In this document: one piece after another, positions 54,918 through 64,000 of the stretch
Layout of the letters: every line of letters begins with the position of its first letter
How positions within the stretch are numbered: the first letter of the stretch is position 1
Assembly: GCA_030847615.1 (NCBI GenBank)
Contig: JAUMIR010000005.1
Coordinates: 168,358,596 to 168,422,595 of the forward strand
Source of the DNA: Gambelia wislizenii
Taxonomy: Eukaryota; Chordata; Lepidosauria; Squamata; Crotaphytidae
Length of the DNA: 64,000 bases
Direction of reading: 5' to 3'
Program-made: the position numbers and the translations under genes
Notes under the pieces: model-generated
Database searches by the model: none
Seen by the model: the letters and a program-made list of their open reading frames with translations, nothing else
What the model was told of the DNA's origin: nothing

Positions 54918-55408
54918 GGACATTATCACACCAGCCTCATGTCTCATGGCAATCACATTGTTAAAGGAAACAGGAACACACCAGTTTTAAAATGTTTATT
55001 ATCACACATCTGTTCATTCACGTGACTGTACTCCTTTGGCAATTCCCTGGTGCAATAGGTCCCTTCACTTCAGTTCCGGGATGACTGTAGTCACATGGAA
55101 TGAGGGGCCCTGATTCTCCTCCTCTCCCCTTCTCTCCCTCCCCCCTCAATTAGGCCCCCTTATGCCACGTGACTGCAGTCATCCCAGAACTGAAGGAAAG
55201 GGAAACTATCGCACCAGGTGCAGCAGTAGAACAATAGCGATATTGGCAGGTATTGACAGGATTTTCCCATCAATTAAAAGGGGTGCAACGGCAACTAATA
55301 GAATGCTAAGCAGCAACAGGATAGCCGCAACATTATCTGAAAAGTACTGGCCAAATTCATTACTATCCTGTTAAAATTCCACTGTAGCAGCCTTGTGTGA
55401 TAAAGTCA
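54918..55408. mobile_element. Harbinger-like MITE, TATCACACC end type
   Basis: The left end GGACATTATCACACCAG and the right end CCTTGTGTGATAAAGTC are inverted with a few mismatches; this end type is intermediate with 39122-39718. The interior has folded arms around TCATTCACGTGACTGTACTC and GCCACGTGACTGCAGTCATC, and a decayed palindrome ATTGACAGGATTTTCCCATC-AATTA. A sharp target duplication is not seen. Confidence 0.7.
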
Positions 55409-57558
55409 TACATTTAAAAGCCATCTTCACAAAGGTATTTGAAGTAGGTATTTTATCCCTAGAAAGCTTGGAGGCTCATTTGATGGAGACAGCTTAAGAA
55501 ATTAAAATATCCACCTTGTAACAGTGGAAAAGGCCACAAGAAGGAAAGACCAAAAGGGAGCATGGGCATGCTATTTTGCCTGTATTCCCTACTACTCACA
55601 AGACAAACTATTGACAGTCTGTGACATATGGTGACTAAGGAACATGGATATAAGAACTCCAAAATCTTTCTTGCAGTTCTAGTACTCATTAAGAAAACCT
55701 AGAATGAGAATTATGCCCTGTCTCTAAACACTGTAGTGTCTTCATAATAACAATTTATCTTTTTTGAGAACAATTGCCCACGGCTCCTTTTCCAGTAATA
55801 TCTCTTCTATCACCCAGTTAGGGAAAGTGCTGAGTTCCTTTTCACTCCCAAAGTTCATGCATTGTGAGCCATATGCTGCTGTCAATTAATCAAATCAGAG
55901 TTGTTTCCCTACTGCACAAAGAGACAGAGTTTAATTATTCTTCAACCAGCCACATATGAACACAATGCAATCTCCACCAGGGCCACCTGCATTTATCTAA
56001 ATTGGTTACAAAAGGGACAGTGATAGATGATAGCATTGGGTTTAAGCTGATCAAATGCAGGCCTCCCTATAACTTATAAGAACAAGTTGTGCAGTGATAG
56101 GGACAAAGCATTCAGTTAACCAAATTGGCAGGAAGGCTGTTGTATTTGAGAGATATGCAACACAAACATGACAAACATTATTTTGAGCAGATCCACTTGT
56201 GCCCCACCTCTAAAATATAATGTGCTGCTTCTGAGATGTCCTCACACAAACAGTTGGGTTTGGTGTTAGGAATAATGGATGAGTACCAGATATGCCGGGC
56301 AGGAGGCGGCACTGAAATGAAGGGGCTACTCAAGGAGAGTTTGGAACACTACTTTTTAAAAAACTAGCTACATTATTTGTTATTGTCCTCACTCAATAGG
56401 TCATTGTCTATTACTGTTACTGCAGTCCAGAAAGTAAGTCATTGCCAACACACTACCATTACTGTTTCTATCGAGCCATTAAAGAAGCTCAGAAAAATGT
56501 TTTCTGCTCCCCCACCATCTGTATTCACTATAATTCTGAGTGGACAACTCTGTCTGGACTGCTCTCCCCACTCAATTGCAGGCACAACTTCACAGACCAT
56601 GAGGCTACCATATATACTTCACACAGATGCATTGGGCAGGCATGCAGAAGCAGTTACTCATTCAGTTCCTCTTCCTTTCCATCACCCTCTTTCCCAAACA
56701 ATTGTTCTAAATCTCATGCCTCTGCTAGTCACAGTTCTTCTGACAAATCAATCCAGCAAGTGCAAGTGCACCTTGTACTGCTGTTTGGAGCAGCCAGCCT
56801 AGCAAAGCAGCTTCCCACCCCCTGTCCCCCACCCCTGCACTGCATTTACATTGATTCACTAATTCATTTTAGTAGAGTGGAGGAAGGCAGAAAAGGCAGA
56901 ATCATATTTAGAAGTTGTTTTTTTTTAACTTTCAACTAGCTTAGGTTCTAGAGCAGCTCATGTTTTCAATATGCTTCTCCATTCCCTTTCTTTCTCTTCC
57001 TCCCTCATTGCTGGCTCCTCTACTCTTCTCTAGCAGCATAATCTTATCTGACTCCAGAAAGAAGGATCATACAGTTTGCTTTCCAACCCTGTGACCCTTT
57101 CTCTTCCCTCTGCTGTTGTCCAGACTAAGTCAGAACATACCCAGTAAGGAGTAGTAGGCATAAACCCTGTTGCATTGCTCTCTGAAACGCAGTACAGTAC
57201 TTTACAGACCTTCCTATTGAAGGCAAAACAGTAACACAGTTCCAGTGTGTTACCATAAAAGTAATTGATAAGCAAAGTAACAAGTTACTTCCAAAATCTG
57301 TGCCTGTGTATGTGCTGTGGTTCTGATCCGAACTTGTCCAAAAACATGTTTGTATATATCTACAGTGTGTAGCTAATGCACATTGCCATTGTCTAATGCG
57401 GCTTCTTCCAACAAATCCTGAGAATTGTCATAATTGGCCAGGAATAATTCTTGGAGATTATTAATTCCTTCACAAAACTACAGTTTCTAGAATTCCTCAC
57501 TTGGGAATCATGCCAGTTTAAAAATACTGAATCAGATTGAAAGGTGTCCTTCTCACTA
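55409..57558. other. Largely unique sequence
   Basis: No gene or named repeat recognised in about 2.1 kb. Two overlapping frames of 141 and 165 codons at 56377-56939 have low-complexity, mutually exclusive translations and no domain, so I leave them uncalled. Confidence 0.45.
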
Positions 57559-57560
57559 TA

Positions 57561-57792
57561 CAGTTGTCCCTTCATGTTTGCTGGGGTTTGGTTCAAGGAC
57601 CCCCCCCCCGTGAATACCAAAATCTGTGAATACTCAAGTCCCATTATATGCAATGGCATAGCAAAATGGTGTCCCATATAAGACGGCAAAGTCAAGGTTT
57701 GCTTTTTGGATTATTCTTTTTTAAAGAATATTTTCAAGCCGTGAATACTTAAATCTGTGGATACCAAATCTGTGGATATGGAGGGACAACTG
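57561..57792. mobile_element. pogo/Tigger-like MITE (MER2-type), complete
   Basis: The ends CAGTTGTCCCTTCATG and ATGGAGGGACAACTG are inverted, with TA on both sides (57559-57560 and 57793-57794). The interior has CTGTGAATACTCAAGTCCCA and GTGGATACCAAATCTGTGGA. It is the short counterpart of the element expanded at 24610-26278. Confidence 0.88.
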
Positions 57793-57794
57793 TA

Positions 57795-59223
57795 ACTGTG
57801 AAACTGATCAAGAAATTGCTACTAAATGTGCTAAAACCCATGAGATTAAAGTACCAGGAAGCAATTTCTCGATTGGTTTCATTGCTGTGAACTTTTAGCA
57901 GTTAAAAACAAAACTTAACAAACTACCTTGAAGACCTGCAATCTCATCTGATTTGGGAACCTCTGAGAATAGGGTGTAGTTAGTATTTTGATGTGAAAAC
58001 ACTAAAGAATATGAAGGAATACCTGATTAGTTGTTGCCAGTCATAGTTGACAATACTGGCCTTAATGGACCAATAATCTTGACATAGTTCCTGTGTTCCT
58101 AAATTAGCCTATTATTGATGGGTTGAACATATGCCTATTGAGCAAGGATACCTCCAAGGTAAGGTGGTCACTTTTTTTTTTGGCAGAAGGTCCTAGGAAG
58201 CCTCTTGACAACAGCAGGGGTTTCATTTCTTCTTCTTTCACCACTAAACTTATCACACAAATCCCTGTAACTCTTGTCCTTTAAGGGGTCTGTTAACATT
58301 GGACTCTTGTTAAAGGAACAAGAGGCCATCTGAGGTTGGGGAGAAGGTCCCCAACCTCAAGCTATTTTCCAGTCATCAAGAAGCAAGAGGAGTGTTAGTG
58401 AATGAACTATTCTTCTTGTGATGTTATGAAGCTGAGACTGTAGTAACTACTGAGGGAGTTTTGCAATGTTTATGACAAACTGCAGTGCTTTGTATCTTAG
58501 AAAGTATGGTACTGATAGCTAAGCCTCTTTAATGGCTTAAAGGGAGGGAAGAAACAGGTGGTTAAGGGAATTTAAAGTGGCTGGTGCTCCAAGCTGGATA
58601 CATGCCTTCTCACCCTAAATGGCAAGAAGAAAAAGATCTAAGTCAACAATGTTGCCTGCTGTTAGCATAAGAGTGAAGTTTGGTACCTCATGCTCATCCC
58701 TCTCTCTCTCTGCCCCCCTGCACCTTGACAGTTTCAATCATTTTACTTCCTTTAAAAAATAATGTTCTCCTCTAAAGGCATGTCCATTGTGTCATCAGTT
58801 AATGCCACTGTAATTTCCCTAGTGCTGTAAGCTTCCCTGGAGCAAGAACCCTACCTAAGTTGGCATCACTCCAGCAACTGTGTTGACTCCATGGGACTTT
58901 CATTTCCTGTCTCCTTCCTGCTCTAGGCAGTCAAATCACATGCAATTTTTGTTCTTGGCAGGGAACTATAGCTCCAAAGTCAAACGAATCACTGTTAATT
59001 ATGATGGTCATGGCAATGTAGCTTAATAATACTGTAGTTGAAATACAATGATTTGAGCGGCTAGGTCTGAAATACAGCCATCTCTTCAAAGATTTAGAAT
59101 GGGTGTAGTCAGTTTGATGTCTGATGAGCACTAAACAATAATCTCTCATTTACGGCATTGGGAAAGAGAGCTTAGAGTCTCCTGCCCTCATATATTTTGT
59201 TCAAGGGCCTAAAAACCCTGAAG
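57795..59223. other. No recognised feature
   Basis: No gene or named repeat recognised in about 1.4 kb. Two segments, GATCAAGAAATTGCTACT (57806) and AGGAAGCAATTTCTCGATTG (57856), form a small imperfect inverted repeat. Confidence 0.4.
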
Positions 59224-59443
59224 GTGCCATATCATATCTGATCTTAGAAGTTAAGCAGGGTCATGCCTCGTTTTTACTTGCATGGAGGAACACTGAAGAA
59301 TGCCAGGTGCTGTAGACTATTTTTCAGAGGAAAACAACGGCAAACCACCTCTGAGTATTGCTTACCTAAGAAAATCCTACGAAATTAACAGAGTTGCAAT
59401 AAGTTGACAGGTGACTTGAAGGTACACACACACACACAACACA
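59224..59443 (+). mobile_element. 5S rRNA-derived SINE with Bov-B-like tail
   Basis: The head contains CTGATCTTAGAAGTTAAGCA with GGGTCATGCC, a diverged match to the internal promoter part of 5S rRNA (C box region). A body word AGGAAAACAACGGCAAACCA follows, and the tail is GCAATAAGTTGACAGGTGAC followed by TTGAAGGTACACAC and a CA run. The tail design is like that of the tRNA-headed Sauria-type SINEs at 8281 and 29869. Confidence 0.85.
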
Positions 59444-59499
59444 CACGCACACACTTGTTTTCAGATATCAGAACATGAAGATCATGGACCTATATGTTC

Positions 59500-59960
59500 C
59501 CAATTGTAGATCTTTCAGTGGCAGAGTACATGCTTGACATACAAAAGATGTCATGTTCATCCTGTGGAAAAAAACCCTGCCATCTGAAACTCTAGAGGCT
59601 CACTGGAGATTATCAGATGCGGCAAAAACCATGTCAGAAGATCGCGATGAGAACAGGAACTGGCGAGATTATCAAACAATGTCATCCTTCAGTGTTCTCG
59701 GGGGGGGTAGCATGGGTGTGAGTTAGGCGTCCCTTTTCTTTGGCAGCTTGTCCCCATCAATAAAAAAAAGGAAGCCTCATCCACGGCAGCGCTATGCCCA
59801 GAGAACAACAGAGAATGCGGGTGTCTAATAATGTTGCCATTTCTGTTCTCCTCCTATTCTTCTGACTTGGTTTGGATTTTGGTTTTTGTTTTTTGTTTTA
59901 TTTTTTTGCCATGTTCTACTGCATCTGATAATCTCCACTGTCAGTTGTTTTGGAACAAGG
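59500..59960 (+). mobile_element. tRNA-derived SINE interrupted by a Harbinger-like MITE
   Basis: The head-like TTTCAGTGGCAGAGTACATG and the words GTCATGTTCATCCTGTGG and CCTGCCATCTGAAACTCTAG match the SINE at 4077-4545 in order. The SINE resumes after the insertion with ACTGTCAGTTG, equivalent to CTGCCGGTCAGTG there. The older SINE thus hosts the element at 59605-59936. Confidence 0.65.
59605..59936. mobile_element. Harbinger-like MITE, 332 bp, ACT target duplication
   Basis: The ends GGAGATTATCAGATGCGGCA and TGCATCTGATAATCTCC are inverted. ACT flanks both sides (59602-59604 and 59937-59939). Inside are GGATGAGGC-type words and a palindrome-like GGCAGCTTGTCCCCATCAAT. No coding capacity. Confidence 0.85.
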
Positions 59961-60179
59961 ATGGGCAACTGGGTCCAGATGCCATTCCACACTGCATCCA
60001 GTCTCAGGCCACACCCTCACTGCTGCCAAAATTCAGTGGTATAGTAGGAACCAGAAGGGATTTTCCCATTTATGTTTGCCAGAAAAACTTAGTTACCTGG
60101 GAAAGGACCACTCTATATGTGGACATACTTGTTGAAATTCTGGACAAAAGCTGTCCAGAACTTAGATCATACACACAAA

Positions 60180-60995
60180 TATAATAGATTAGGAATGGTA
60201 TTAGGAATGGTAGATAAAGAAATAGAGAGAAGATATATGGAAGTGCTTTTTTACAAGATAACTGCAGCCAGATTGATACATGCAAAAAAAAAAAAATGGA
60301 AATCAAAGTTGCTACCAGAGACAACAGATTGTATGCTTAAATTATATAATTTTGTTGAAATGGATAAACTGACCTGCCTACTCAGAAATGAATAGATGGA
60401 GACATTTAAAAGAGACTGGGAAAGGTTAATTTCTTCTCTCAAACAGGTCTGGGTGGGGAGGGGGGAAAGTATACAAGGAATTGATAATTAACAAACAAAG
60501 GGAAAATCTTGGTTATAGAATCAATGAAACAAAGGGAAAATAGGGAGTATAGCCAAGAACATAAATACAAAATAATTCAAGAACAAAGAATAATAACAAC
60601 TATGATAAAAGATAAATATAAAAAAATGAATGGAGATAACAAGAGATGGGGGGAAAGGTAGTGAAAATGGAAGATGTATGTGTGAATGTATATGTAGACA
60701 GATACATATTAAGATAATATGTGTAATATATTATTAAGAATATATATATATATATATATAAAACTTAGAAATAATATAAAAGGAAGATAATATCCATAAA
60801 ATTTAGCTAAGACTAGAAGGAAGGAAGTCATTTCATTTTATTCATTGTAGGTTTCTTGTTAGTGTTTGTTATTAGTGATTTATTGAATTTATCCTTGTTT
60901 GTTTGGAATGTGATTATGTTTTATTTTGTGTAAAGTGTTTTATGTGTATTTTAATGTGTTGGAAAGTATTAAAAATATTTTTTAAAAATAAAAAG
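60180..60995 (+). mobile_element. L1 LINE, end of ORF2 and 3' UTR
   Basis: The translation around 60195-60395 includes YKITAARLIHAKKKKWKS and VEMDKLTCLLRNE, the C-terminal block of squamate-type L1 ORF2. An A-rich UTR follows with a TA run (60741-60760) and an A-rich tail near 60970-60995. It is 5'-truncated and interrupted by a stop. It is homologous to the antisense copy at 12545-13210. Confidence 0.75.
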
Positions 60996-61209
60996 GTCTT
61001 GCATTTACCACCGTCTCCCACGGGACCAGAACAGAAGAACAGGTATTGAATGCCAACATTGTGCAATAAGGCAAGGTGGGAGGGTCTATTATTGGGGTGC
61101 ACTGATGCTTTTCTTCCTTTGCTGAACAAGCCTCTTAGGTCTCTTTGGCAGTGGCAAAAAGATTAGACCATAGGAGTAACGCACTGTATATAATGGTATT
61201 ACTTATAAT

Positions 61210-62211
61210 GTGTTACCTTTGACTCTAAACTATCTAGTCCGTGAGCTGTTCTTCGCCAATGATGCTGCCCTTGTTGCCCACACAGAAGCAGCTCTGCAGA
61301 GCCTAACATCCTGCTTTGCAACAGCTGCAGAGCTGTTTGGGCTGGAAGTCAACCTGAAGAAAACGGAAGTTTTTTACCAGCCTGCAACACAGGACGAACA
61401 CCACCATCCCCACATTGCCGTCGGCAAATCTGTGCTTAAGTCCGTTCAGCAGTTCACCTACCTGGGAAGCATCATCTCCTCAGATGCCAAGATTGACAAA
61501 GAGATCGATCACAGATTAGCAAAGGCATATAGTGCATTTGGAAGACTTCACAAAAGAGTCTGGAGCAACAAATACCTGAGGCAAAGCACAAAAATCAGTG
61601 TGTATAGAGCCATTGTACTGTCTATCCTCCTTTATGGATCTGAAACATGGGTCACCTATCGCCACCACCTACGACTCCTCGAGCGTTTTCATCAGCGCTG
61701 TATACGCACAATCCTAAATATACACTGGACTGACTATGTAACGAATGTTGCTATCCTTGAGCAAGCAGGGATCACCAGCATTGAGGCCATGATATTGAGA
61801 ACACAGCTGCGCTGGGTAGGGCACGTTTCTAGGATGGAGGACCATCGCCTCCCAAAAATACTACTCTACGGTGAACTCGCCACGGGTCAGCGTAAGAGGG
61901 GCGCTCCAAAAAAGCGATACAAAGACTCCCTGAAACAACATCTCAGGCTCGGCCAAATTGATCACCAACAGTGGTCCGCCCTGGCCTCACATCGAGAGGC
62001 ATGGAGACGCACTATCCACAATGCTGCAGCCTTATTTGAGAACTCACGCCAAACAAGTCTTGAAGAGAAACAACACAGAAAGAATCACAACCCAAAAACA
62101 TCACCCAAGGAGACCTTCTGCTGTGCTTTCTGCAACCGGACTTGTTTATCTCGGATTGGCCTTTTTAGTCATCAGCGCGCTTGCAGAAAGCGCGGGATGA
62201 GTCCTTCCTGA
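61210..62211 (+). CDS. LINE ORF2 C-terminal part: RT remnant plus zinc-finger end
   Basis: An uninterrupted 333-codon frame; its ATG at 61210 is incidental because the element is 5'-truncated. Residues 15-18 read Phe-Ala-Asn-Asp where active reverse transcriptases have Phe/Tyr-x-Asp-Asp, so the first catalytic Asp is replaced. Next come the thumb-like TYLGSIISSD (83-92), LLYGSETWVTY (140-150) and RWVGHVSRMEDHRLPKILLY (201-220), then a basic RKRGAPKKRYKDSL block (228-241). The end has Cys305-Cys308-His321-Cys325, a Cys2-His-Cys zinc-finger-like motif of likely nucleic-acid binding role. The clade (jockey/I-like or Vingi-like) is uncertain. Confidence 0.8.
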   Translation: MLPLTLNYLVRELFFANDAALVAHTEAALQSLTSCFATAAELFGLEVNLKKTEVFYQPATQDEHHHPHIAVGKSVLKSVQQFTYLGSIISSDAKIDKEIDHRLAKAYSAFGRLHKRVWSNKYLRQSTKISVYRAIVLSILLYGSETWVTYRHHLRLLERFHQRCIRTILNIHWTDYVTNVAILEQAGITSIEAMILRTQLRWVGHVSRMEDHRLPKILLYGELATGQRKRGAPKKRYKDSLKQHLRLGQIDHQQWSALASHREAWRRTIHNAAALFENSRQTSLEEKQHRKNHNPKTSPKETFCCAFCNRTCLSRIGLFSHQRACRKRGMSPS

Positions 62212-62240
62212 ATCTTCGTTTGCGAAGAAAAGCCAGAGAG
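61229..62240 (+). mobile_element. Zinc-finger LINE, 5'-truncated but well preserved
   Basis: The element body starts near 61229 and ends at about 62240 after AAAAGCCAGAGAG. It is the least damaged of three copies (1-314 and 42870-43935), the open frame being intact from the RT palm to the stop. DNA similarity with the 42870-43935 copy over 43084-43620 is high by eye, so the family was active fairly recently. The first two thirds of ORF2, including the endonuclease, are missing. Confidence 0.85.
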
Positions 62241-62891
62241 TTACCTTTTGGACTACTGAGGGCACAAAAATGCCAAATGACATAAAGACTGGTAATACTA
62301 TTATAGTACTTATTTTCCTGGACAAGTGATGTTTATCCGTTACTTTATCTCATTATTTTGGTGGGCTAAAAATGTTCTTCTAAGACAATTTGAGGCATTT
62401 TTTAAAATGTTAAGCCATTTTCTTTTTATTTTTTTTGAATGGAATTAAAATGTAGTGACAATTTAACATGCACACACAAACACATGTGCACACACATGGG
62501 CTGAAGTTCTGCATCCTGGGAATGAACTGTAAAATTCCACCTGGTAGAAATCCACTCCATCTTCTCTCCTCCCACATGCAGGTCTTGCTGTCCTCCAACA
62601 TGTCCATGTAGTGAAATGGGGAGGGCAGGGCAGGGCAGGGCAGGGCAGGGCATGGCCAGGAAGCCTCCAGCCATGTTCTGATAACCAGATGCACAACAAA
62701 GAAGGCATCCTTCAGGACTACAGTCAGAACAGATCCAGGCACTTTTCAGCTTCTTCAGACCCTCATGGGCATGACATGGTTATGTTGGAATACAGGGAAT
62801 CAGAAGAATAGTTAGGGGGTTGTTGCATGAAGGAGGTAGTTAGTACCTCGCTCCACAATGACCATGAAAAGATATAGACAGGACTTCGTTT
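62241..62891. other. No gene; short GGCAG tandem repeat at about 62620-62650
   Basis: Six or so GGCAG units create open frames on both strands. CA words lie near 62470-62495. Confidence 0.5.
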
Positions 62892-63369
62892 GGACTTTAT
62901 CAGACAAGTCAAATACAGCATCATAATGACATCACATAACCACGAAAGGGTGCGCAGATCAGACAATGTCTCCCTTTCATGGTTATATTCTTCCCCAAAC
63001 CCGTACCTTTTTATTGTTGGCTTAAGCTGTCAATTGATCCCCCATGGCACTTTTGTGCCAGTACTTCTAGGTGAGATTGCGACATCCAGGTAGGTTACAA
63101 ACTTTTTAAAACTCTCCCTGCTTTAGTTGTAAGTTTTAAAGTGTGTTTAGGTGCTTGGTGTAACTTTTTGATGTTTATTTCTTTGGTTTTACTTTTGGAT
63201 TTCAAAGGAGGAAGTGAATGGGACTTCATTCACTTCCTCCTTCAGTGCCACGGAAGCCTTTGCTGGGAAATGAATGTAAGTGTGGTGGGGGATGTTCTTT
63301 TGCCGTCATAAGAATTGGGTTTTTTATGCCAGCAAAAGAACGTCTTTAGGAGGTGGTCTGATAAAGTCC
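62892..63369. mobile_element. Harbinger-like MITE, 478 bp, inverted relative to 54203
   Basis: The ends GGACTTTATCAGAC and GTCTGATAAAGTCC are exact 14-base inverted copies. The interior carries the ATTGTTGGCTTAAGCTGTCA-ATTGATC palindrome at 63014-63037, GAAGTGAATGGGACTTCATT, and the TTTTTTATGCCAGCAAAAGA block near the right end. Compared with 54203-54776 the interior order is reversed. The 3-bp borders TTT and TTA differ by one base. Confidence 0.82.
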
Positions 63370-64000
63370 TTAATTGGGCTTACACCTGTCTATATCAGCA
63401 ACAGGATGCAAGCTACGGTCTTACCACTGAGAGAGAGGGGGGAGGAATAATTTTTAGGGTTCTTTTATGAGTTACGTAATGAATTACTTTAAAAAAAATT
63501 ATGCCCTGACCAAGATGGTAGAACTCCCTTCTAGAAGGGTCTGGCCCTCCTTCCATAGTTTGAGATGGTTGGCTAAGAATTTTTTTCTGGGAGCTCATAG
63601 GTCTTGCTGATTGTTTGGTTATACCACAGTAAAGTTATCAATTGTTGTTAGAATATTTATGGTACTTATCTATTAGGGATGGAAATAATATTCAAAAATA
63701 TTTGGAAAATAGCCAAAAATCATGCTTTTCAATGCTGCCAATGCTCAACAGACAATCTTCGCAGTTCAGGACTTCAGCTTTATAAAATCCACCCGTGTGT
63801 TTGTTTGCACAAAACCCAATATTTTCTGTATAGCAAAAAGCATTTGTGTGTGTGTGTGTGTGTGTGTGTGAAGAAACTAATATTTCTGTGCAGAAAACAC
63901 CACTTCCTGTGAATAAAATGTAGTGTGCGCCCCCCCACACATACAAACCTCTGTGAAAACCTCCATGCAGGAAACAGCATTTTGTGTGTGTGTGTGTGTG
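63370..64000. other. No gene; (GT)n microsatellites
   Basis: A (GT)n run at 63845-63870 and another at 63982-64000 reaching the window edge. The words AGAAACTAATATTTCTGTGC and CAGAAAACACCACTTCCTGT near them suggest further simple duplication. Confidence 0.6.

Noticed and set aside
54494..54964. 156-codon open frame
   Set aside because: Starts inside the MITE 54203-54776 and ends outside it; composition looks random and an opposite-strand frame of 91 codons overlaps.
56377..56939. Two overlapping frames of 141 and 165 codons
   Set aside because: Same strand, different phase, low-complexity Ser/His/Cys-rich translations with no family resemblance or splice context.
59240..59275. Functional 5S rRNA gene
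   Set aside because: Only part of the 5S sequence is present, it is diverged and it is joined to a SINE body and tail.

Overview
This window reads as intergenic or intronic DNA of a squamate reptile, probably a lizard. The clade call rests on the repeat families: CR1 LINE 3' ends, tRNA-derived SINEs with a Bov-B-like tail (Sauria-SINE type), a 5S-rRNA-headed SINE sharing that tail, L2/CR1-like LINE tails ending in a GGGCGGGGTATAAATAA-type motif, L1 tails, and many short DNA transposons. I cannot name the species. I found no intact host protein-coding gene, no tRNA or rRNA gene and no CRISPR. Most apparent reading frames are short, lie inside repeats or GC-rich arrays, or show no family resemblance.

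Layout. 0-10 kb: a LINE 3' end, an internally duplicated repeat (1868-2702), a tandem duplication (3246-3507), a three-layer SINE/MITE nest (4077-4545), and a Sauria-type SINE split by a foldback element (8281-8895). 9.6-24 kb: a plus-strand CR1, an antisense L1 tail, and a complex palindromic region at 16.9-18.1 kb. CR1 pieces on the minus strand at 21-23.5 kb are interrupted by younger insertions. 24.6-26.3 kb: a pogo/Tigger-like non-autonomous transposon whose interior has become a GC-rich minisatellite. 26-38 kb: mostly unique AT-rich sequence with scattered MITEs and SINEs. 39-46 kb: a Harbinger-like element, a tRNA SINE, an interrupted CR1, an internally deleted LINE and a second transposon with a GC-rich repetitive core (44203-45655). 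47-64 kb: a cluster of Harbinger-like elements, a decayed Myb/SANT-like gene fragment (50841-51540), a 5S SINE, an L1 tail and the best-preserved LINE ORF (61210-62211).

The most coherent unexplained signal is a group of PIF/Harbinger-like MITEs. They have termini of the GGACTTTATCAGAC type, several have 3-bp target duplications (TTA, TTA, ACT), and many share an internal palindrome close to TTGATGGCTT/AAGCCATCAA. No transposase for them is visible here. All family names come from memory of consensus patterns, not from a search.
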